Assembly (NCBI GenBank): GCA_037951105.1
Contig: JBAMJV010009384.1
Location: 1-64,000, forward strand
Reading direction: 5' to 3'
From: Echinarachnius parma
Lineage: Eukaryota; Echinodermata; Echinoidea; Clypeasteroida; Echinarachniidae
DNA length: 64,000 nt
Shown here: one piece after another, positions 46,401 through 54,829 of the stretch
Position numbering within the stretch: position 1 is the stretch's first letter
How the letters are laid out: each line of letters begins with the position of its first letter
Program-made: the position numbers and the translations under genes
The notes under the pieces: model-generated
Databases searched by the model: none
Told to the model about the DNA's origin: nothing
Seen by the model: only the letters and a program-made list of their open reading frames with translations

Positions 46401-49400
46401 CTGCTATTACTGCCATGTGGGCAAAAGGTTTATGAGGTGATGTCATTACTTCTATGTATTACAGTCTAAATTTTGGCCCAGATTTGTTGGCATTCAGAGG
46501 CTATATAAACCGGTCAATCTAACTTTGGTCCGTCATGGCCTCTTATTACTATCTTGTAGGGAAAATGAATGCGAGAGAAGTCCTTGAGATTTTGTTCAGT
46601 TTTAACTTTAGTAGGAGTAATCATTATTTTGATACATTATACTTCATTTATAGAGTATGTGCTCGCAGGCAAGAAACTCTCTAGGTCTAGTTTTCAGTGG
46701 TTATAAATTGAAGGGAATGTGTTCTGTTCTTTGAGCGCATTGAGCGATTATTTAAAACATTTCTTACTTTTCAAATCTCCCTCCAGATGACATTTTGTTT
46801 CACGCAAAAAGTTAAAAGTATCCTATCAGTCCATTCCCAACATGGTCCGCATCATTTTGTTTCCCGCCAGTATCTGCTAGTACCTTCTGGATGTCAAATG
46901 AATAGGAAATAGAAGGAGAAATGTGACCGGCTATAGCAAAACCCGGCACTTGTCGGTAAAAATAAAAATGTAGATTTTCATACCATTACAAAGGCCTCAT
47001 CACAAGCTTTCATTAGATGCTTTGTTCTAACTAATTGATCAATAATTGGTGAAGATTATGATTGTTTCAATTTTACAACCATAGGTCTTTTACACACATT
47101 GTGTGAACTTAAAATGCCAATTTCTTCAAATCATGAATTACCGACAAGTGCCGGGTTTTGCTATAGCCGGTCACAAATGGGGCAGTGGGACTGCTACTTT
47201 ACAATGTAGCGATAAATTGTTTATCTCTCGTCGTGATCTTTACAGCAAAGCCACTGCGATTGACAGACTATACGGCCCTGCATGGCTGGCATTCGGACAC
47301 TCCTTCGCTGCGGAGGGAGAACATGATCAGGCGATGGCTGCATACTTCACAGCATCAAGACTCATGAAAGGGTAGGTACAAATTTAAAGATATCCTCGAG
47401 GTGTTCAATGGTAGGAGAAAAGGTTTTTATCATGCTTCTTGCCCAACCACCCTATAGTTTGATACAAGCCACGCCAAACCAATGCTTTGTAACGACAGGA
47501 AGATAAACAAGTCAATCATATAATCCTTTCCTATAGATGATGATGAAGATGATGGTGGTGGTGGTGATGGTGACGATAATGACGATGATGATGATGATTA
47601 TTGTTATGAGTTGATGATGATTGGAACTTCATAACCACCAAACTCTCCCGAGTTCCTCTCAAAAGATACACAAAAAGAATACACAAAACTGCCGAGATGT
47701 TGCTTTCAATGAAACCATGTTAAAAATCAACGTCGCGTGCCTATGGCACGCTTAATTACATCAAAGCGGCTATGGGTCGCCGTCACACTTCCCTCCTTAA
47801 AGAGGGCATTTATACAGTAGAAATAAATGACCTCAACCTGCTCCTGGCATTATAAGACAAATACGAAACTGAATGTATATAAACTAAGCCCTATGATTTC
47901 CACATTGTCAATAACTATATCATAAACTTTCAAACTTTCATCACAAACAAATTTATACAATAGCCTACCGGCTTTGCCAAAGCATGCGATGGGTCACATT
48001 TTGCTCATTTCTAATTCTAAACAAATATCAAGATTCTAAACATGTACAGTAGTTGTAATCCTGTACCAATACCAAATATTATCTTTACCATGGATCACAT
48101 GAGCCATTATATCACAATCATCCTTTCATAACAATTTAAAAACTTTCCAATTAAATCACTTCTTCGAAAGCCTACTTTTTTTTCTTTTCTTTTTTTTTAA
48201 CACATGCCAACAAATTCCCAACGCTAACGCAAACGCGTTAGAAAACACTAACGTTTTCATTTTTTCGTTAAACGCATTCCCAAAAATTTCTAACGCTAAC
48301 GCAAACGCGTTAGAAAACGCGTTAGGAAACACTAACGTTAATGCTAGCGCGTTAGGGATTCCAGACACTGACATAACTACATTATTCATATCAATGTCAA
48401 AACTATATTTCTTACAACACAAAGTTTCTCTTGACTCATACTGTATGTATCTCTCTTTTTCTGGTTTGGTTTTGTTTCACATACATGTATCTAAACTTAA
48501 TATCATAATAAAAATGCATTTCTTTTCCAAAGCTTTCTAAAACTTTTCACTGAGTAATCAATCATGCCAAGAATGTTTTGAGTATTAAACGTATGATTGA
48601 CACAACATAGATCATAGTATATCAAAAACAACATACATAATGTACCGTCACTAGGTCCAACAAGGAACACCTGTAGGAAAAACATATACAATAGCGGTAA
48701 ACTGTGTATGAAATAATTGCAGAATACATGCTTTTTTTTACAAAATGTGTAACAAATTCACTCTCAATGTCAACAATTAAACACATCATCATGTATTCTT
48801 GTTAATTATCAATTTTGGTATACTTTCTTAACTAAAATTTCAAGAGCACGTTCTTCTCCTTTTTAAACAACAATGTTAACAGTCCAATGCAAGCTCAGTT
48901 CCATATTCACTGCGATTCAATGTGAATGAAATGTCTATTTGAGTTACTAAAAATTTCAAAGTTTGTCCATGTTGTTATTTCAGCGTCCAAATGTTTCCAA
49001 AACACACAAGTCCATTTTACTTTTAGTCACAATCAAAGGTGAGCAGAGGCCGCTACATGTATGTGGTCCTTTCCCCAAAAGTTCTGTCATCGTCGACCTC
49101 CGCGCTTCTTTCGCGGCCGACGTCTAGCACGCCGTTTCGCTCCAGTTCCAAACCCTGGTCGCCGAACAGCGGTAAGGGGAGGGACATCCCCCCACCACCC
49201 ATCGAGAGGAGTCTCCTTCATACCGTGATCTTCGCCAACAGCGGAGTGCGCCGCCTCAGCAGCAAGGGCCCTCTTTTCCTGGAAGACAGGCTGAACATGC
49301 CTGCCATCAGACACCTCACCAGGTACCTCCAGATCATCTGCTTCAGCACAGTCCCTGGGCAGAGAGGTCTCCTGCATGCGATGATACTCACGTCGCCGAT

Positions 49401-52400
49401 TCCCACGTCACCGCCTAGCCTGCTCGCCATCGGAGGACCGGTCTGCGACACCCGAAGACACCATCTCGTCCTGGGTTGTCATCAGCTGCCCGACGTCATC
49501 ATGGTTGCTGTTCAACACCGTCGCCCCAACCTTCATCCCTCTAGCATAGCGAAGACTTCCCTCCATATCAGCACCGGGATCTCCAAGACCACCTGAACCA
49601 ACCATCACCTGATCTCCAGCGATGTCATTCCCGACAATCAATGACACGCCTGGAATGGGCAGTTTCTCCACTACCCCAAGAGTAACAGGCCCAGAAATGA
49701 TGTTCAAACCCACATCCACGCTGTGCAATGGCACACTCAAAATGTTGCCGCCAATGCCCTGAAGAATCGCACTAGAGCCAGTAGCTGAAGCATCACTGAA
49801 AGGCAACACATCTGCAACAATCAACGACTGGGAAGCTCCAGTGTCCCTGAACGCCTTGACCTTGCGAGCCTCATCACTCTGCAACAAACACACATACCCT
49901 GTTGAAATGAAAGGCCCATACTGATTTTGAAGTTCAACAGGTTCAGCAGACAAGACTACACTTTCACCATGCACCTTCACCTGTGTAACACCAACACTCC
50001 TAACTAGACCATTAGGAAACGTCTTTGTGTGTGTGTTCTTTTCATCTGTGTTTGTGTGTGTGTTCTTTCTGTCTGTGTTATTTCCCTGTGAATCTGGACA
50101 ATTAGTCTGTATGTGACCTTGTACACCACAATGAAAACAAGTCAACATTTTCCATGACCTACGTGACTGTTTAGGACTCTCTTCACTGTTAGACTCACCC
50201 AATCTTACACCATCTGTTTCATCCCTACTACCACCCATCTGACGTCGATATCGATCACCTTGTGGTACAGACCTATCCATGACCCTATGAGTGAGGACAA
50301 AATCATCAGCCATCGTTGCAGCCTGTGACAACCGTGTCACCTGGTGTTCTTCGAGATGCATGCGCACTTCAGCTGGCAACGTTCGCTTGAATTCCTCGAG
50401 CAGCACAAGCTCACGCAATGCATCAAAGTCATGAACGCCAACCGATTGTGACCACCTATCAAACAGACCAGACTTCACATTCGCATACTCCCGATAAGTT
50501 TGAGAATCCTCTTTTCTCACATTCCGAAATCTTTGACGGTAGGCTTCCGGCACGAGCTCATATGCACGAAGTACTGCTTGCTTCACCGATACATAGTCGC
50601 CAGCCTCCTCCAACGAGAGCGCAGCATAGGCATCACGCGCTTTACCTTTCAACTGCGACTGCAGCAAATGCGGCCATTTTGACACTGGCCATTCCATGCT
50701 CTCGGCCACCTGCTCGAAATGACGGAAATACCTATCAACATCATCCTCCTCGAATACAGGAACCATACGAACATGCTTTGTAACATCAAAATAGGCTGCT
50801 TTTTGACGAGACTGCTCATGCTCTCTCTCCCATTCACTCTTAGACCTCGCAAGAGAAACCTTTTCACGTTCCAAATCTAGTTTTGCCTTTTCAACCTCCA
50901 ACTCCTTCAACTTAACCTCCACACTCTCACTTTCTTGAGTGAAATTGACCCTAGCAGAAATGCTACGCAACGCCTGGGCAGGCAAAATCTCCTCCTGTAC
51001 CAAGTACTCTACTGTATGATTCAGAATTTCCATTTTCCTCATGCCGCTATGCACCCCCTCAACCTCATAATGACTTACTACCTCCAGCAAATCTACCTTC
51101 CTGCACAAAAGCAGGTCTTCCACCCTGGGAAACGTCACAAATGTCCCAATATCGAACGCCATAGTAACAACTCAGTGGCTCGCACTCACACTGTCAAACA
51201 AAATGCTCCTAATTCAACACTAGAATCCCTGGCACTTTATCCCCCACAGTGCAACCCGTATACAATTAAACCAAGTATACACAAACTCACTAAGCACGTA
51301 TATACACACACTGCACGGGCAAATCCACCGTCACAGCGACCCACAACAATCGGCGCACGCACAACCGATAACTGTATACACCGTATGAGTACGGCGGGAT
51401 ATATTAACAGGCAAAATCAATTCAAACACACATCACAAATAATCAGCAATTACTACCTAAACTTGCAGAAACACTACAAATTCTTCCGGCTACCAGCCCC
51501 CATGTTATGAGTTGATGATGATTGGAACTTCATAACCACCAAACTCTCCCGAGTTCCTCTCAAAAGATACACAAAAAGAATACACAAAACTGCCGAGATG
51601 TTGCTTTCAATGAAACCATGTTAAAAATCAACGTCGCGTGCGTATGGCACGCTTAATTACATCAAAGCGGCTATGGGTCGCCGTCACATTATGAAGATGA
51701 TGATTATGAAGATGATGATGATGAAAATGATGATGATGACGACAATGATGTTAAAAGTCACGCTTTCTTTGCTAGTTAGTTTCCCCAATGTTTGTTTCTG
51801 TCTGAAAGCAATGTGCAATTTCTTTACACTGTAGATGCCATCTGCCCTTGCTGTACGTTGGGCTAGAGTATGGACTGACCAAGAACTTCAAGCTTGCAGA
51901 CAAGTTCTTCAGCCAAGCGCTAGGCATCGCCAACAATGATCCCTTTGTGCTTCATGAAATGGGTGTGGTCTCATTTCACAATGGCGAGTGAGTACATTTC
52001 TTTTAAATTGTATATGTCTGCATGTCGATTTGTTAATATTTATTCAGAGCTATATATGCAAAATATGTTTTTCAAAAATGAGAAATGTGATTGTCAATAT
52101 TTGATATTGCAAGCTATTGTGTGTGTCACATCCCCCACGTTTATACTAACATTGTGTTTTTGCTTTCAAATATATATTTGTTTACTCTGCATCAGTATGG
52201 TTTCTTCTTGACGGTTCGTTTTAATATCTTTTTTGTAATTTTCAGCATGATATCTCAACTACTCCACTGAAAATATTTATTACTGATTCACAGATGTGGA
52301 TGCATTTTAGTCAAATGTATCATGGATATGTCCATGTTTTTCTCAGTTGTATGGACAAAAACAGATGCTTGAGGGGGGACAAATGTGTGGGGCTTGACTT

Positions 52401-52898
52401 TACTGGTGGCTCGTGTGCTTAAGGCCACTGGAACTTCTAGTGGCCCAACTGGCTACTAGCAATTCAAATATGATGGCCATAATGATGTTGATCAAATTCA
52501 TGCAACATTTTAGCCACCTGGGGGTGTATTCTAAAAACGGTTTAAAGCTAAAAATCTATTGTATCTACGTCACTAAAATATTTTTAGCCAAATCGGTATT
52601 CTAAAACTGTACTTAAGGAATAGCGATTTGCTAAAATATATTTCAGTGACGTAGATATGGCGTAGATACAATAAATTTTAACTTTAAATCATTTTCAGAG
52701 TACACCCCCAAGAGATTCATTTGGTTTTCTGACACTCATGCTTATAAACTTAAATTTAAAAATTGTAAACAGTTGGGATACGGCAGCCACACATTTCAGC
52801 GAGGCGTTGACCATCGTACAGAGCATCAGCAACCAGACGCTGACCGACAAATGGGAACCTCTGCTCAACAACATGGGCCATGTCTACAGGAAACTCAA
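37352..52898 (+). CDS. CDC16: CDC16 / APC6, TPR subunit of the anaphase-promoting complex (12 exons, partial)
   Basis: CDC16 (APC6) is a tetratricopeptide scaffold subunit of the APC/C ubiquitin ligase that drives mitotic exit; it homodimerises and acts in nucleus and cytoplasm. Exons found: 37352-37406, 38276-38373, 39175-39213, 39987-40127, 41393-41552, 43469-43563, 44097-44230, 45330-45409, 46136-46256, 47246-47371, 51835-51987, 52773-52898. All are bounded by AG/GT and every phase joins, giving 1328 nt or about 443 codons from the HQYDSAVFWADK segment to NNMGHVYRKLK. Hallmarks of the family are YHRAAHLIRNRRLD, GRYLAAKCL, AERHYYNCDF, VSWFAVGCYYYLVG, YGPAWLAFGHSF and LLYVGLEYGL. The first ~15 residues and the last TPRs plus C-terminal tail (about 180 residues in the human protein) were not found; the tail may lie beyond 64000. 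Introns hold MITEs, SINEs and an LTR element. Confidence 0.95.
38276..38373 (+). CDS. CDC16: CDC16 exon (TPR, LAQSLYHTKQYHRAAHLI)
   Basis: Starts after AG at 38274-38275; the first two bases complete a Gly codon. Ends RRLDR at donor gtgagt, phase 0. First clear TPR helices. Confidence 0.95.
38390..38650. mobile_element. Short interspersed repeat with GGGCAAGTAAA words
   Basis: CDC16 intron. Contains several 'gggcaagtaaa' and 'acttgccc' words in both orientations and ends near 'gtggaggctt'. Similar words ('cgaacgggccagtagaaaa') appear at 55350, indicating a repeat family. Borders are approximate. Confidence 0.45.
38882..39060 (-). pseudogene. LINE reverse-transcriptase C-terminal remnant
   Basis: The minus-strand frame contains FSPNTACDWNTLPYSL followed by a Lys/Leu-rich helix, the usual C-terminal pattern (N-x-W-N-x-L-P) of ORF2 in CR1/Jockey-type LINEs. 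Only the last ~60 codons are recognisable. Confidence 0.55.
39175..39213 (+). CDS. CDC16: CDC16 micro-exon (SHKAGRYLAAKCL)
   Basis: 39 nt, 13 codons, phase 0 on both sides; acceptor ctttttatag, donor gtaaga. Matches the human CRYLAARC segment. Confidence 0.93.
39987..40127 (+). CDS. CDC16: CDC16 exon (AAVKNWEEALNVLE)
   Basis: Acceptor ctaaaaacag, donor gtaact. 47 codons, phase 0 both ends. The second half is acidic and low in conservation, as in this part of other CDC16 proteins. Confidence 0.92.
40151..40678. mobile_element. Mariner-like MITE, copy 1, in the intron before exon 41393-41552
   Basis: Inverted termini AACTGGGCTCCAAAAGAAAC and GTTTCTTTTGGAGCCCAGTT, with match continuing for about 40 bases. 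TA flanks both ends (40149-40150, 40679-40680). The interior is the reverse complement of the copy at 42495-43031. Confidence 0.88.
41393..41552 (+). CDS. CDC16: CDC16 exon (LLKGQIYEALENRIQAAECY, TPR)
   Basis: Acceptor tcatttgtacag, donor gtatgt. 53 codons plus one base. Matches human LLRGKIYDALDNRTLATYSYKEAL. The 3' 86 bases plus about 85 bases of the following intron are tandemly repeated downstream to 42430. Confidence 0.95.
41467..42430 (+). repeat. Six tandem copies of a 171-bp unit made of exon 3' part, donor and intron
   Basis: The donor-side words (ggaaggtatg or variants) occur at 41548, 41719, 41891, 42062, 42233 and 42412, spaced 171, 172, 171, 171 and 179 bases. Each unit holds the coding text from RQALFHDVHCY to LTAEE, its donor, and intron sequence 'tttgattgtatttacaaagt'. 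The third copy has an in-frame TAG and a 1-bp frame change; the last has a 9-bp duplication. Copies four and five look identical over their length. Confidence 0.92.
42495..43031. mobile_element. Mariner-like MITE, copy 2, inverted relative to copy 1
   Basis: Termini AACTGGGTTCCAAAAGAAAC and GTTTCTTTTGGAACCCAGTT, TA on both sides (42493-42494, 43032-43033). The interior order ('ctcgctgcgaacctccacg' then 'ctattgtccgtaccgagc') is reversed and complemented relative to copy 1. Confidence 0.88.
43135..43240 (+). repeat. Three tandem 32-bp copies of the exon-7 acceptor and exon start
   Basis: The unit 'tatgtattcctatacag|aaagggacc' occurs three times (third with cacaaa in place of cagaaa). The same text forms the true acceptor and first bases of the exon at 43469 ('atatacag|aaagggacc'). 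These are potential decoy acceptors. Confidence 0.85.
43244..43455 (+). mobile_element. tRNA-type SINE (3' part) just upstream of a CDC16 exon
   Basis: Text 'ctagtatgctcccctgggag', a B-box-like GGTTCGAATTG and the tail 'gctctataaatgctacg' plus TATTAT repeats match the 3' part of the SINE at 45722-46105. The flanking 'acacaaagggacc' and 'acagaaagggacc' may be its target duplication. Confidence 0.6.
43469..43563 (+). CDS. CDC16: CDC16 exon (ERDLLQSLPIGEQCPLDELD)
   Basis: Acceptor ttaatatacag, donor gtaatt; completes a Glu codon and ends ILKK in phase 0. Matches human EKELLESLPLSKLCNEEQELL. Confidence 0.93.
43845..43900 (-). pseudogene. tRNA 5'-half-like fragment
   Basis: On the minus strand: GTGGCTCAATGGTGAGAGC followed by a stem-loop with CTAGCAA, the same anticodon loop as the tRNA-like pair at 1170-1316. 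No T arm follows, so it is a fragment or SINE head. Confidence 0.45.
44097..44230 (+). CDS. CDC16: CDC16 exon (NLDVQTNTAERHYYNCDF)
   Basis: Acceptor ttatttccag, donor gtaagg. 44 codons plus two bases. AERHYYNCDF is identical to the human protein. Confidence 0.96.
44465..45257. mobile_element. TTAA-flanked element with a second TTAA MITE nested inside
   Basis: Outer element: TTAA at 44461-44464 and 45258-45261; termini AGGGAGTGCCCCTCTTTACC and AGAGGGGCACTCCCT. Nested inside is a reversed copy of the 34314 family, whose right terminus CTACCCCT|TTAA ends at 45207; its left end near 44770 is truncated or diverged. Confidence 0.8.
45330..45409 (+). CDS. CDC16: CDC16 exon (DPFHERCLPVHVATLVELKK)
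   Basis: Acceptor ttttactctag, donor gtaagg. Begins with one base completing Ser and ends with one base of a Glu codon. Matches human DPFHASCLPVHIGTLVELNK. Confidence 0.96.
45722..46105 (-). mobile_element. Full-length tRNA-derived SINE
   Basis: On the minus strand: a tRNA-like head with box A-like GTGGCAAGATTGGTAGG and B box GAGTTCGAACCC, a central block ('gtccttcagcaagacaatt', 'caggtgtataaatgggtacc'), then 'ctcggctagtatgctccccg' and a tail of TATATAAATG followed by ATTATT. The central block resembles those of SINEs common in invertebrate deuterostomes and other invertebrates. It ends about 30 bases before the acceptor of the next CDC16 exon. Confidence 0.75.
46136..46256 (+). CDS. CDC16: CDC16 exon (VSWFAVGCYYYLVGKNEPAR)
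   Basis: Acceptor tcatcttccag, donor gtattt. Completes Glu, then LFYLAHRLVDLHPDK and the highly conserved VSWFAVGCYY. Ends with two bases of a Ser codon. Confidence 0.97.
46257..47245. other. CDC16 intron with an inverted CCGGCTATAGCAAAACCCGG-type foldback
   Basis: Around 46920-47175 the words 'gtgaccggctatagcaaaac' and 'gttttgctatagccggtcac' are inverted, enclosing about 210 bp ('cccggcacttgtcggtaa' with 'ttaccgacaagtgccggg'), a small foldback MITE. A weak echo of the previous exon ('ggctgctattactgccatgtggg', 46399-46425) may be a decayed exon duplicate. Confidence 0.6.
47246..47371 (+). CDS. CDC16: CDC16 exon (YGPAWLAFGHSFAAEGEHDQ)
   Basis: Acceptor tgatctttacag, donor gtaggt. Completes Ser and encodes SKATAIDRLYGPAWLAFGHSF onward to LMKG; matches the human TPR almost residue for residue. 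Confidence 0.97.
47602..47787 (-). repeat. 3' LTR
   Basis: 186 bp, differs from the 5' LTR at one position within 'cgtgc(c/g)tatggcacg'. Preceded (in element orientation) by the polypurine tract AAGGAGGGAAG. Confidence 0.92.
48190..48355. repeat. Cluster of CTAACG/CGTTAG words inside the LTR element
   Basis: The words CTAACGC, GCGTTAG and ACTAACGTT recur more than ten times in both orientations within 170 bp of the non-coding part between gag and the 3' LTR, giving overlapping palindromes. Function is unknown. Confidence 0.6.
49408..51162 (-). CDS. Gag-protease polyprotein of the LTR element
   Basis: 584 residues, one open frame. The N-terminal ~65 residues precede a charged coiled coil (about 75-125, rich in Glu/Lys/Leu). 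A capsid-type Gag domain of the metazoan Gypsy/SCAN-like kind follows (about 130-290; YFRHFEQVAESMEWP, AYAALS, FKRTLP). A CCHC zinc knuckle (CFHCGVQGHIQTNC, C-x2-C-x4-H-x4-C) lies near 340-353. A retropepsin-like region has the active-site motif DTGAS near 440 and VGNDIAGD near 510. Gag would form particles and bind RNA, and the protease would process it. The frame is intact, consistent with a recent insertion. The start ATG at 51162 is the first in frame, 340 bp inside the 5' LTR. Confidence 0.9.
   Translation of the reverse strand: MAFDIGTFVTFPRVEDLLLCRKVDLLEVVSHYEVEGVHSGMRKMEILNHTVEYLVQEEILPAQALRSISARVNFTQESESVEVKLKELEVEKAKLDLEREKVSLARSKSEWEREHEQSRQKAAYFDVTKHVRMVPVFEEDDVDRYFRHFEQVAESMEWPVSKWPHLLQSQLKGKARDAYAALSLEEAGDYVSVKQAVLRAYELVPEAYRQRFRNVRKEDSQTYREYANVKSGLFDRWSQSVGVHDFDALRELVLLEEFKRTLPAEVRMHLEEHQVTRLSQAATMADDFVLTHRVMDRSVPQGDRYRRQMGGSRDETDGVRLGESNSEESPKQSRRSWKMLTCFHCGVQGHIQTNCPDSQGNNTDRKNTHTNTDEKNTHTKTFPNGLVRSVGVTQVKVHGESVVLSAEPVELQNQYGPFISTGYVCLLQSDEARKVKAFRDTGASQSLIVADVLPFSDASATGSSAILQGIGGNILSVPLHSVDVGLNIISGPVTLGVVEKLPIPGVSLIVGNDIAGDQVMVGSGGLGDPGADMEGSLRYARGMKVGATVLNSNHDDVGQLMTTQDEMVSSGVADRSSDGEQARR
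51503..51688 (-). repeat. 5' LTR
   Basis: 186 bp; upstream copy in element orientation. Followed by the primer-binding-site candidate at about 51486-51502. Confidence 0.92.
51835..51987 (+). CDS. CDC16: CDC16 exon (LLYVGLEYGLTKNFKLADKF)
   Basis: Acceptor tttacactgtag, donor gtgagt. Completes Gly, then CHLPLLYVGLEYGL through FVLHEMGVVSFHNG. The LTR element lies in the intron just before it. Confidence 0.97.
52540..52710. mobile_element. Small foldback repeat in a CDC16 intron
   Basis: 'gggggtgtattctaaaaacg' near 52518 and the complementary 'cagagtacacccccaag' near 52697 bracket inverted words ('attgtatctacgtcac' with 'gtgacgtagat'). It is a ~190-bp hairpin-forming insertion. Confidence 0.55.
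52773..52898 (+). CDS. CDC16: CDC16 exon (DKWEPLLNNMGHVYRKLK)
   Basis: Acceptor attgtaaacag, donor gtaagt. Completes Asp and encodes WDTAATHFSEALTIV onward. Last exon identified; the following exon (expected to start with a KY..AL TPR helix) was not found before 64000. Confidence 0.96.
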
Positions 52899-52989
52899 GT
52901 AAGTAGAGGATATTTTCATAAACGATATAAATTTTGGGTCTATTTTGGTGTTTGGTGGCCTGATTGGCCAAATACCATTTCTTTTACCC

Positions 52990-53420
52990 TCAGTGCATGG
53001 AAGGACGGCTGGCAGCAGACCTCTCGACCCCCCCCCCCCCCCCAATTCACAGTGACCCCCAAAGCAAAGCTGCCACTAGGTAAGGTTGGGTCACTCTCAA
53101 CAGGCTCTGCACAGGAGTTGGCAGATTCAATGCCAACACCGCTTGGGGCTTAGACCTTCCTCAGCCTGCACATGTGGCTCACCCGAGCAAACTGCCACTC
53201 ACATCATCTACGAGTGCTCCATCCTTCGCCCACTTAACAATCCAAACCCAAACTTAAACAACTTTGACCCGATACAATCCACTGGCTGCAAAACTTGCAC
53301 AATATTGTGTAGAAGCTGTGCTGCCTCATATGAAAGAAGAAGTAGAAGATCTCTTTTCATCTGCAGAAGAGAAATAAAATTACTTTCATCTATAACTTCT
53401 CTAAAAGTGAATGTAAATAA
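52990..53420 (+). pseudogene. LINE ORF2 C-terminal remnant
   Basis: The pieces WVTLNRLCTGVGRF and, after a frame change, SACTCGSPEQTATHIIYECS match the usual C-terminal zinc-binding block (C-x-C...H-x4-C) of Jockey/CR1-type LINEs. It is interrupted by a C-run and a frameshift. Confidence 0.7.
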
Positions 53421-53724
53421 CATATATTTTATAAGAAAATATACCACACATTTTCGACACCGTTGCTCATCAGATGGTTGGCTTGGTTGTACACTGTTTC
53501 AGAGGAAAAGGGCGAATCATCACAGATGTGATTTGCATGAAACTTTTTTTTGGTCTAAATATGGGAAGAAGACCTATGAATTACTGTACATGGGTTGAAT
53601 TTGTATTGTATCAGACAAAGGGGACTTGCGGACATTAATGATGGATAGGGTTTCATGGCGTTGCATTGTGGATTCGTTCTTGGTTTATACAGTTGGCTTG
53701 CGATAGCACAGTGTGAGAAGGGAG

Positions 53725-54060
53725 GGTTGGAGAGTCTTGAGAAGGACTGTTGGTATTCTTTCTTGGGAAGTCCTAAAAAGGACTGTTGTTGTTATATTTT
53801 CTTGAGCTTGTAGTTCTAAAAAGAACTGCAGCAACGGTTTGAGTTATAGTAAGGAGAGGATGGGTAATAGGAGGGGCTTGATGTTTGTTATTCTTTCTTG
53901 AGCTTGTAGTTCTAAAAAGAACTACAGTACCGGTATGAGTTATGGTAAGGGGAGGATGGGTAGAATGAGGGGCTTGATGTTTGTTATTCTTTCTTGAGCT
54001 TGTAGTTTTAAAAAGAACTACAGTACCGTTATGAGTTATGGTAAGGTGAGGATGGGTGGT
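53725..54060. repeat. Minisatellite of ~115-bp units with AGTTCTAAAAAGAACT hairpins
   Basis: At least three units contain 'ttctttcttgagcttgtag', the hairpin TAGTTCTAAAAAGAACTA and 'gagttatggtaaggggagga'. The left-most variants read AGTCCTAAAAAGGACTG. Stem bases change in a compensating way (TTC/GAA against TCC/GGA), so the hairpin itself seems kept. Confidence 0.75.
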
Positions 54061-54456
54061 AGGACGGACTTGACGTTTCAAACAAATTGACTGTCCGTCA
54101 GTGTCCGGAGTAAATTTGCAATGCAGAAGGAGTGTTACCCTGTCCATCCATCAGCTGACCATAACCTTTGTCTGCACTATGCCTGCCCCACCCACTCACC
54201 AAAACTCATAATTGTGGTTAACAAAATAGACAATCGAAATCGCAAATAATCGTGTCATTTCTAAAAAGTTAATAAATTGTCAAAAATCCACATAATTTAT
54301 TTAGAACTCTAGCATTCTCACATACCTCATTGTATTTGTATTACCAATAGAAATATGGCACAGGTTTAGGTTTTTTCAAATTTCTCTTTAATTAAAAAGA
54401 TATGTATGATTGAAGTGTAACGATTCATAATTCTCTATTGGGAAAATTTTGTGTAC
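54061..54456. other. Non-coding stretch, nothing recognised
   Basis: AT-rich, no gene or repeat identified. Confidence 0.4.
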
Positions 54457-54462
54457 TAAGTG

Positions 54463-54823
54463 TAGAGACACTGATTTTCCGTTTCAAAAAAAGGCCTTTT
54501 CCATTTCAGAAAATCTGGGATTCCGTTTCAACCTGCCTGAAAAACGGAAATTCCGTTTTGCCATAGACTTTGTACATGTGAAAAACTGCAAATTCCGTTT
54601 ACATAGAACTTCATACAAAATTCAATGAGTAGGGTGCAAATCATTTTTATTATGACATGGTAGATAATTGATTTTCAGAAATCATGATTTTCACCCACAA
54701 ATCATCAAAATTTGGGGGAATGTGTCATGCCTGATATCATTTTTTTTTTCCGTTTTCCGTTTCAAATGGTCAATTCCGCGATTTCCGTCCGTTTTCTGCA
54801 ATCACGGAAAATCAGTGTCTCTA
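54463..54823. mobile_element. Foldback MITE with TAGAGACACTGATTTTCCGT ends
   Basis: Terminal inverted repeat TAGAGACACTGATTTTCCGT (left) with ACGGAAAATCAGTGTCTCTA (right). TAAGTG lies on both sides (54457-54462, 54824-54829). The interior is built from ATTCCGTTT words. 361 bp, no coding capacity. Confidence 0.8.
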
Positions 54824-54829
54824 TAAGTG

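Larger units (their letters stand above)
47602..51688 (-). mobile_element. Young LTR retrotransposon encoding only Gag-protease
   Basis: Two 186-bp LTRs (47602-47787 and 51503-51688) differ at one base. Each starts TG and ends CA in the minus orientation (TGTGACGG...TCATAACA). A 4-bp target duplication TTAT flanks the element (47598-47601, 51689-51692), which sits inside a GAT microsatellite. Next to the 5' LTR is a TGGGGGCTGGTAGCCGG primer-binding-site candidate; next to the 3' LTR is the purine tract AAGGAGGGAAG. One frame (49408-51162) encodes Gag plus protease; no reverse transcriptase, RNase H or integrase is present, so mobilisation must come in trans. It lies antisense in a CDC16 intron. 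Confidence 0.92.

Noticed and set aside
48156..48422. 88-codon minus-strand frame downstream of gag in the LTR element
   Set aside because: Low-complexity translation of the CTAACG/CGTTAG cluster; not a polymerase or envelope fragment.
53773..54147. 124-codon minus-strand frame with repeated THPxLTITHTGTVVLFRT motif
   Set aside because: Reads through the hairpin minisatellite; periodicity follows the DNA repeat and there is no coding context.
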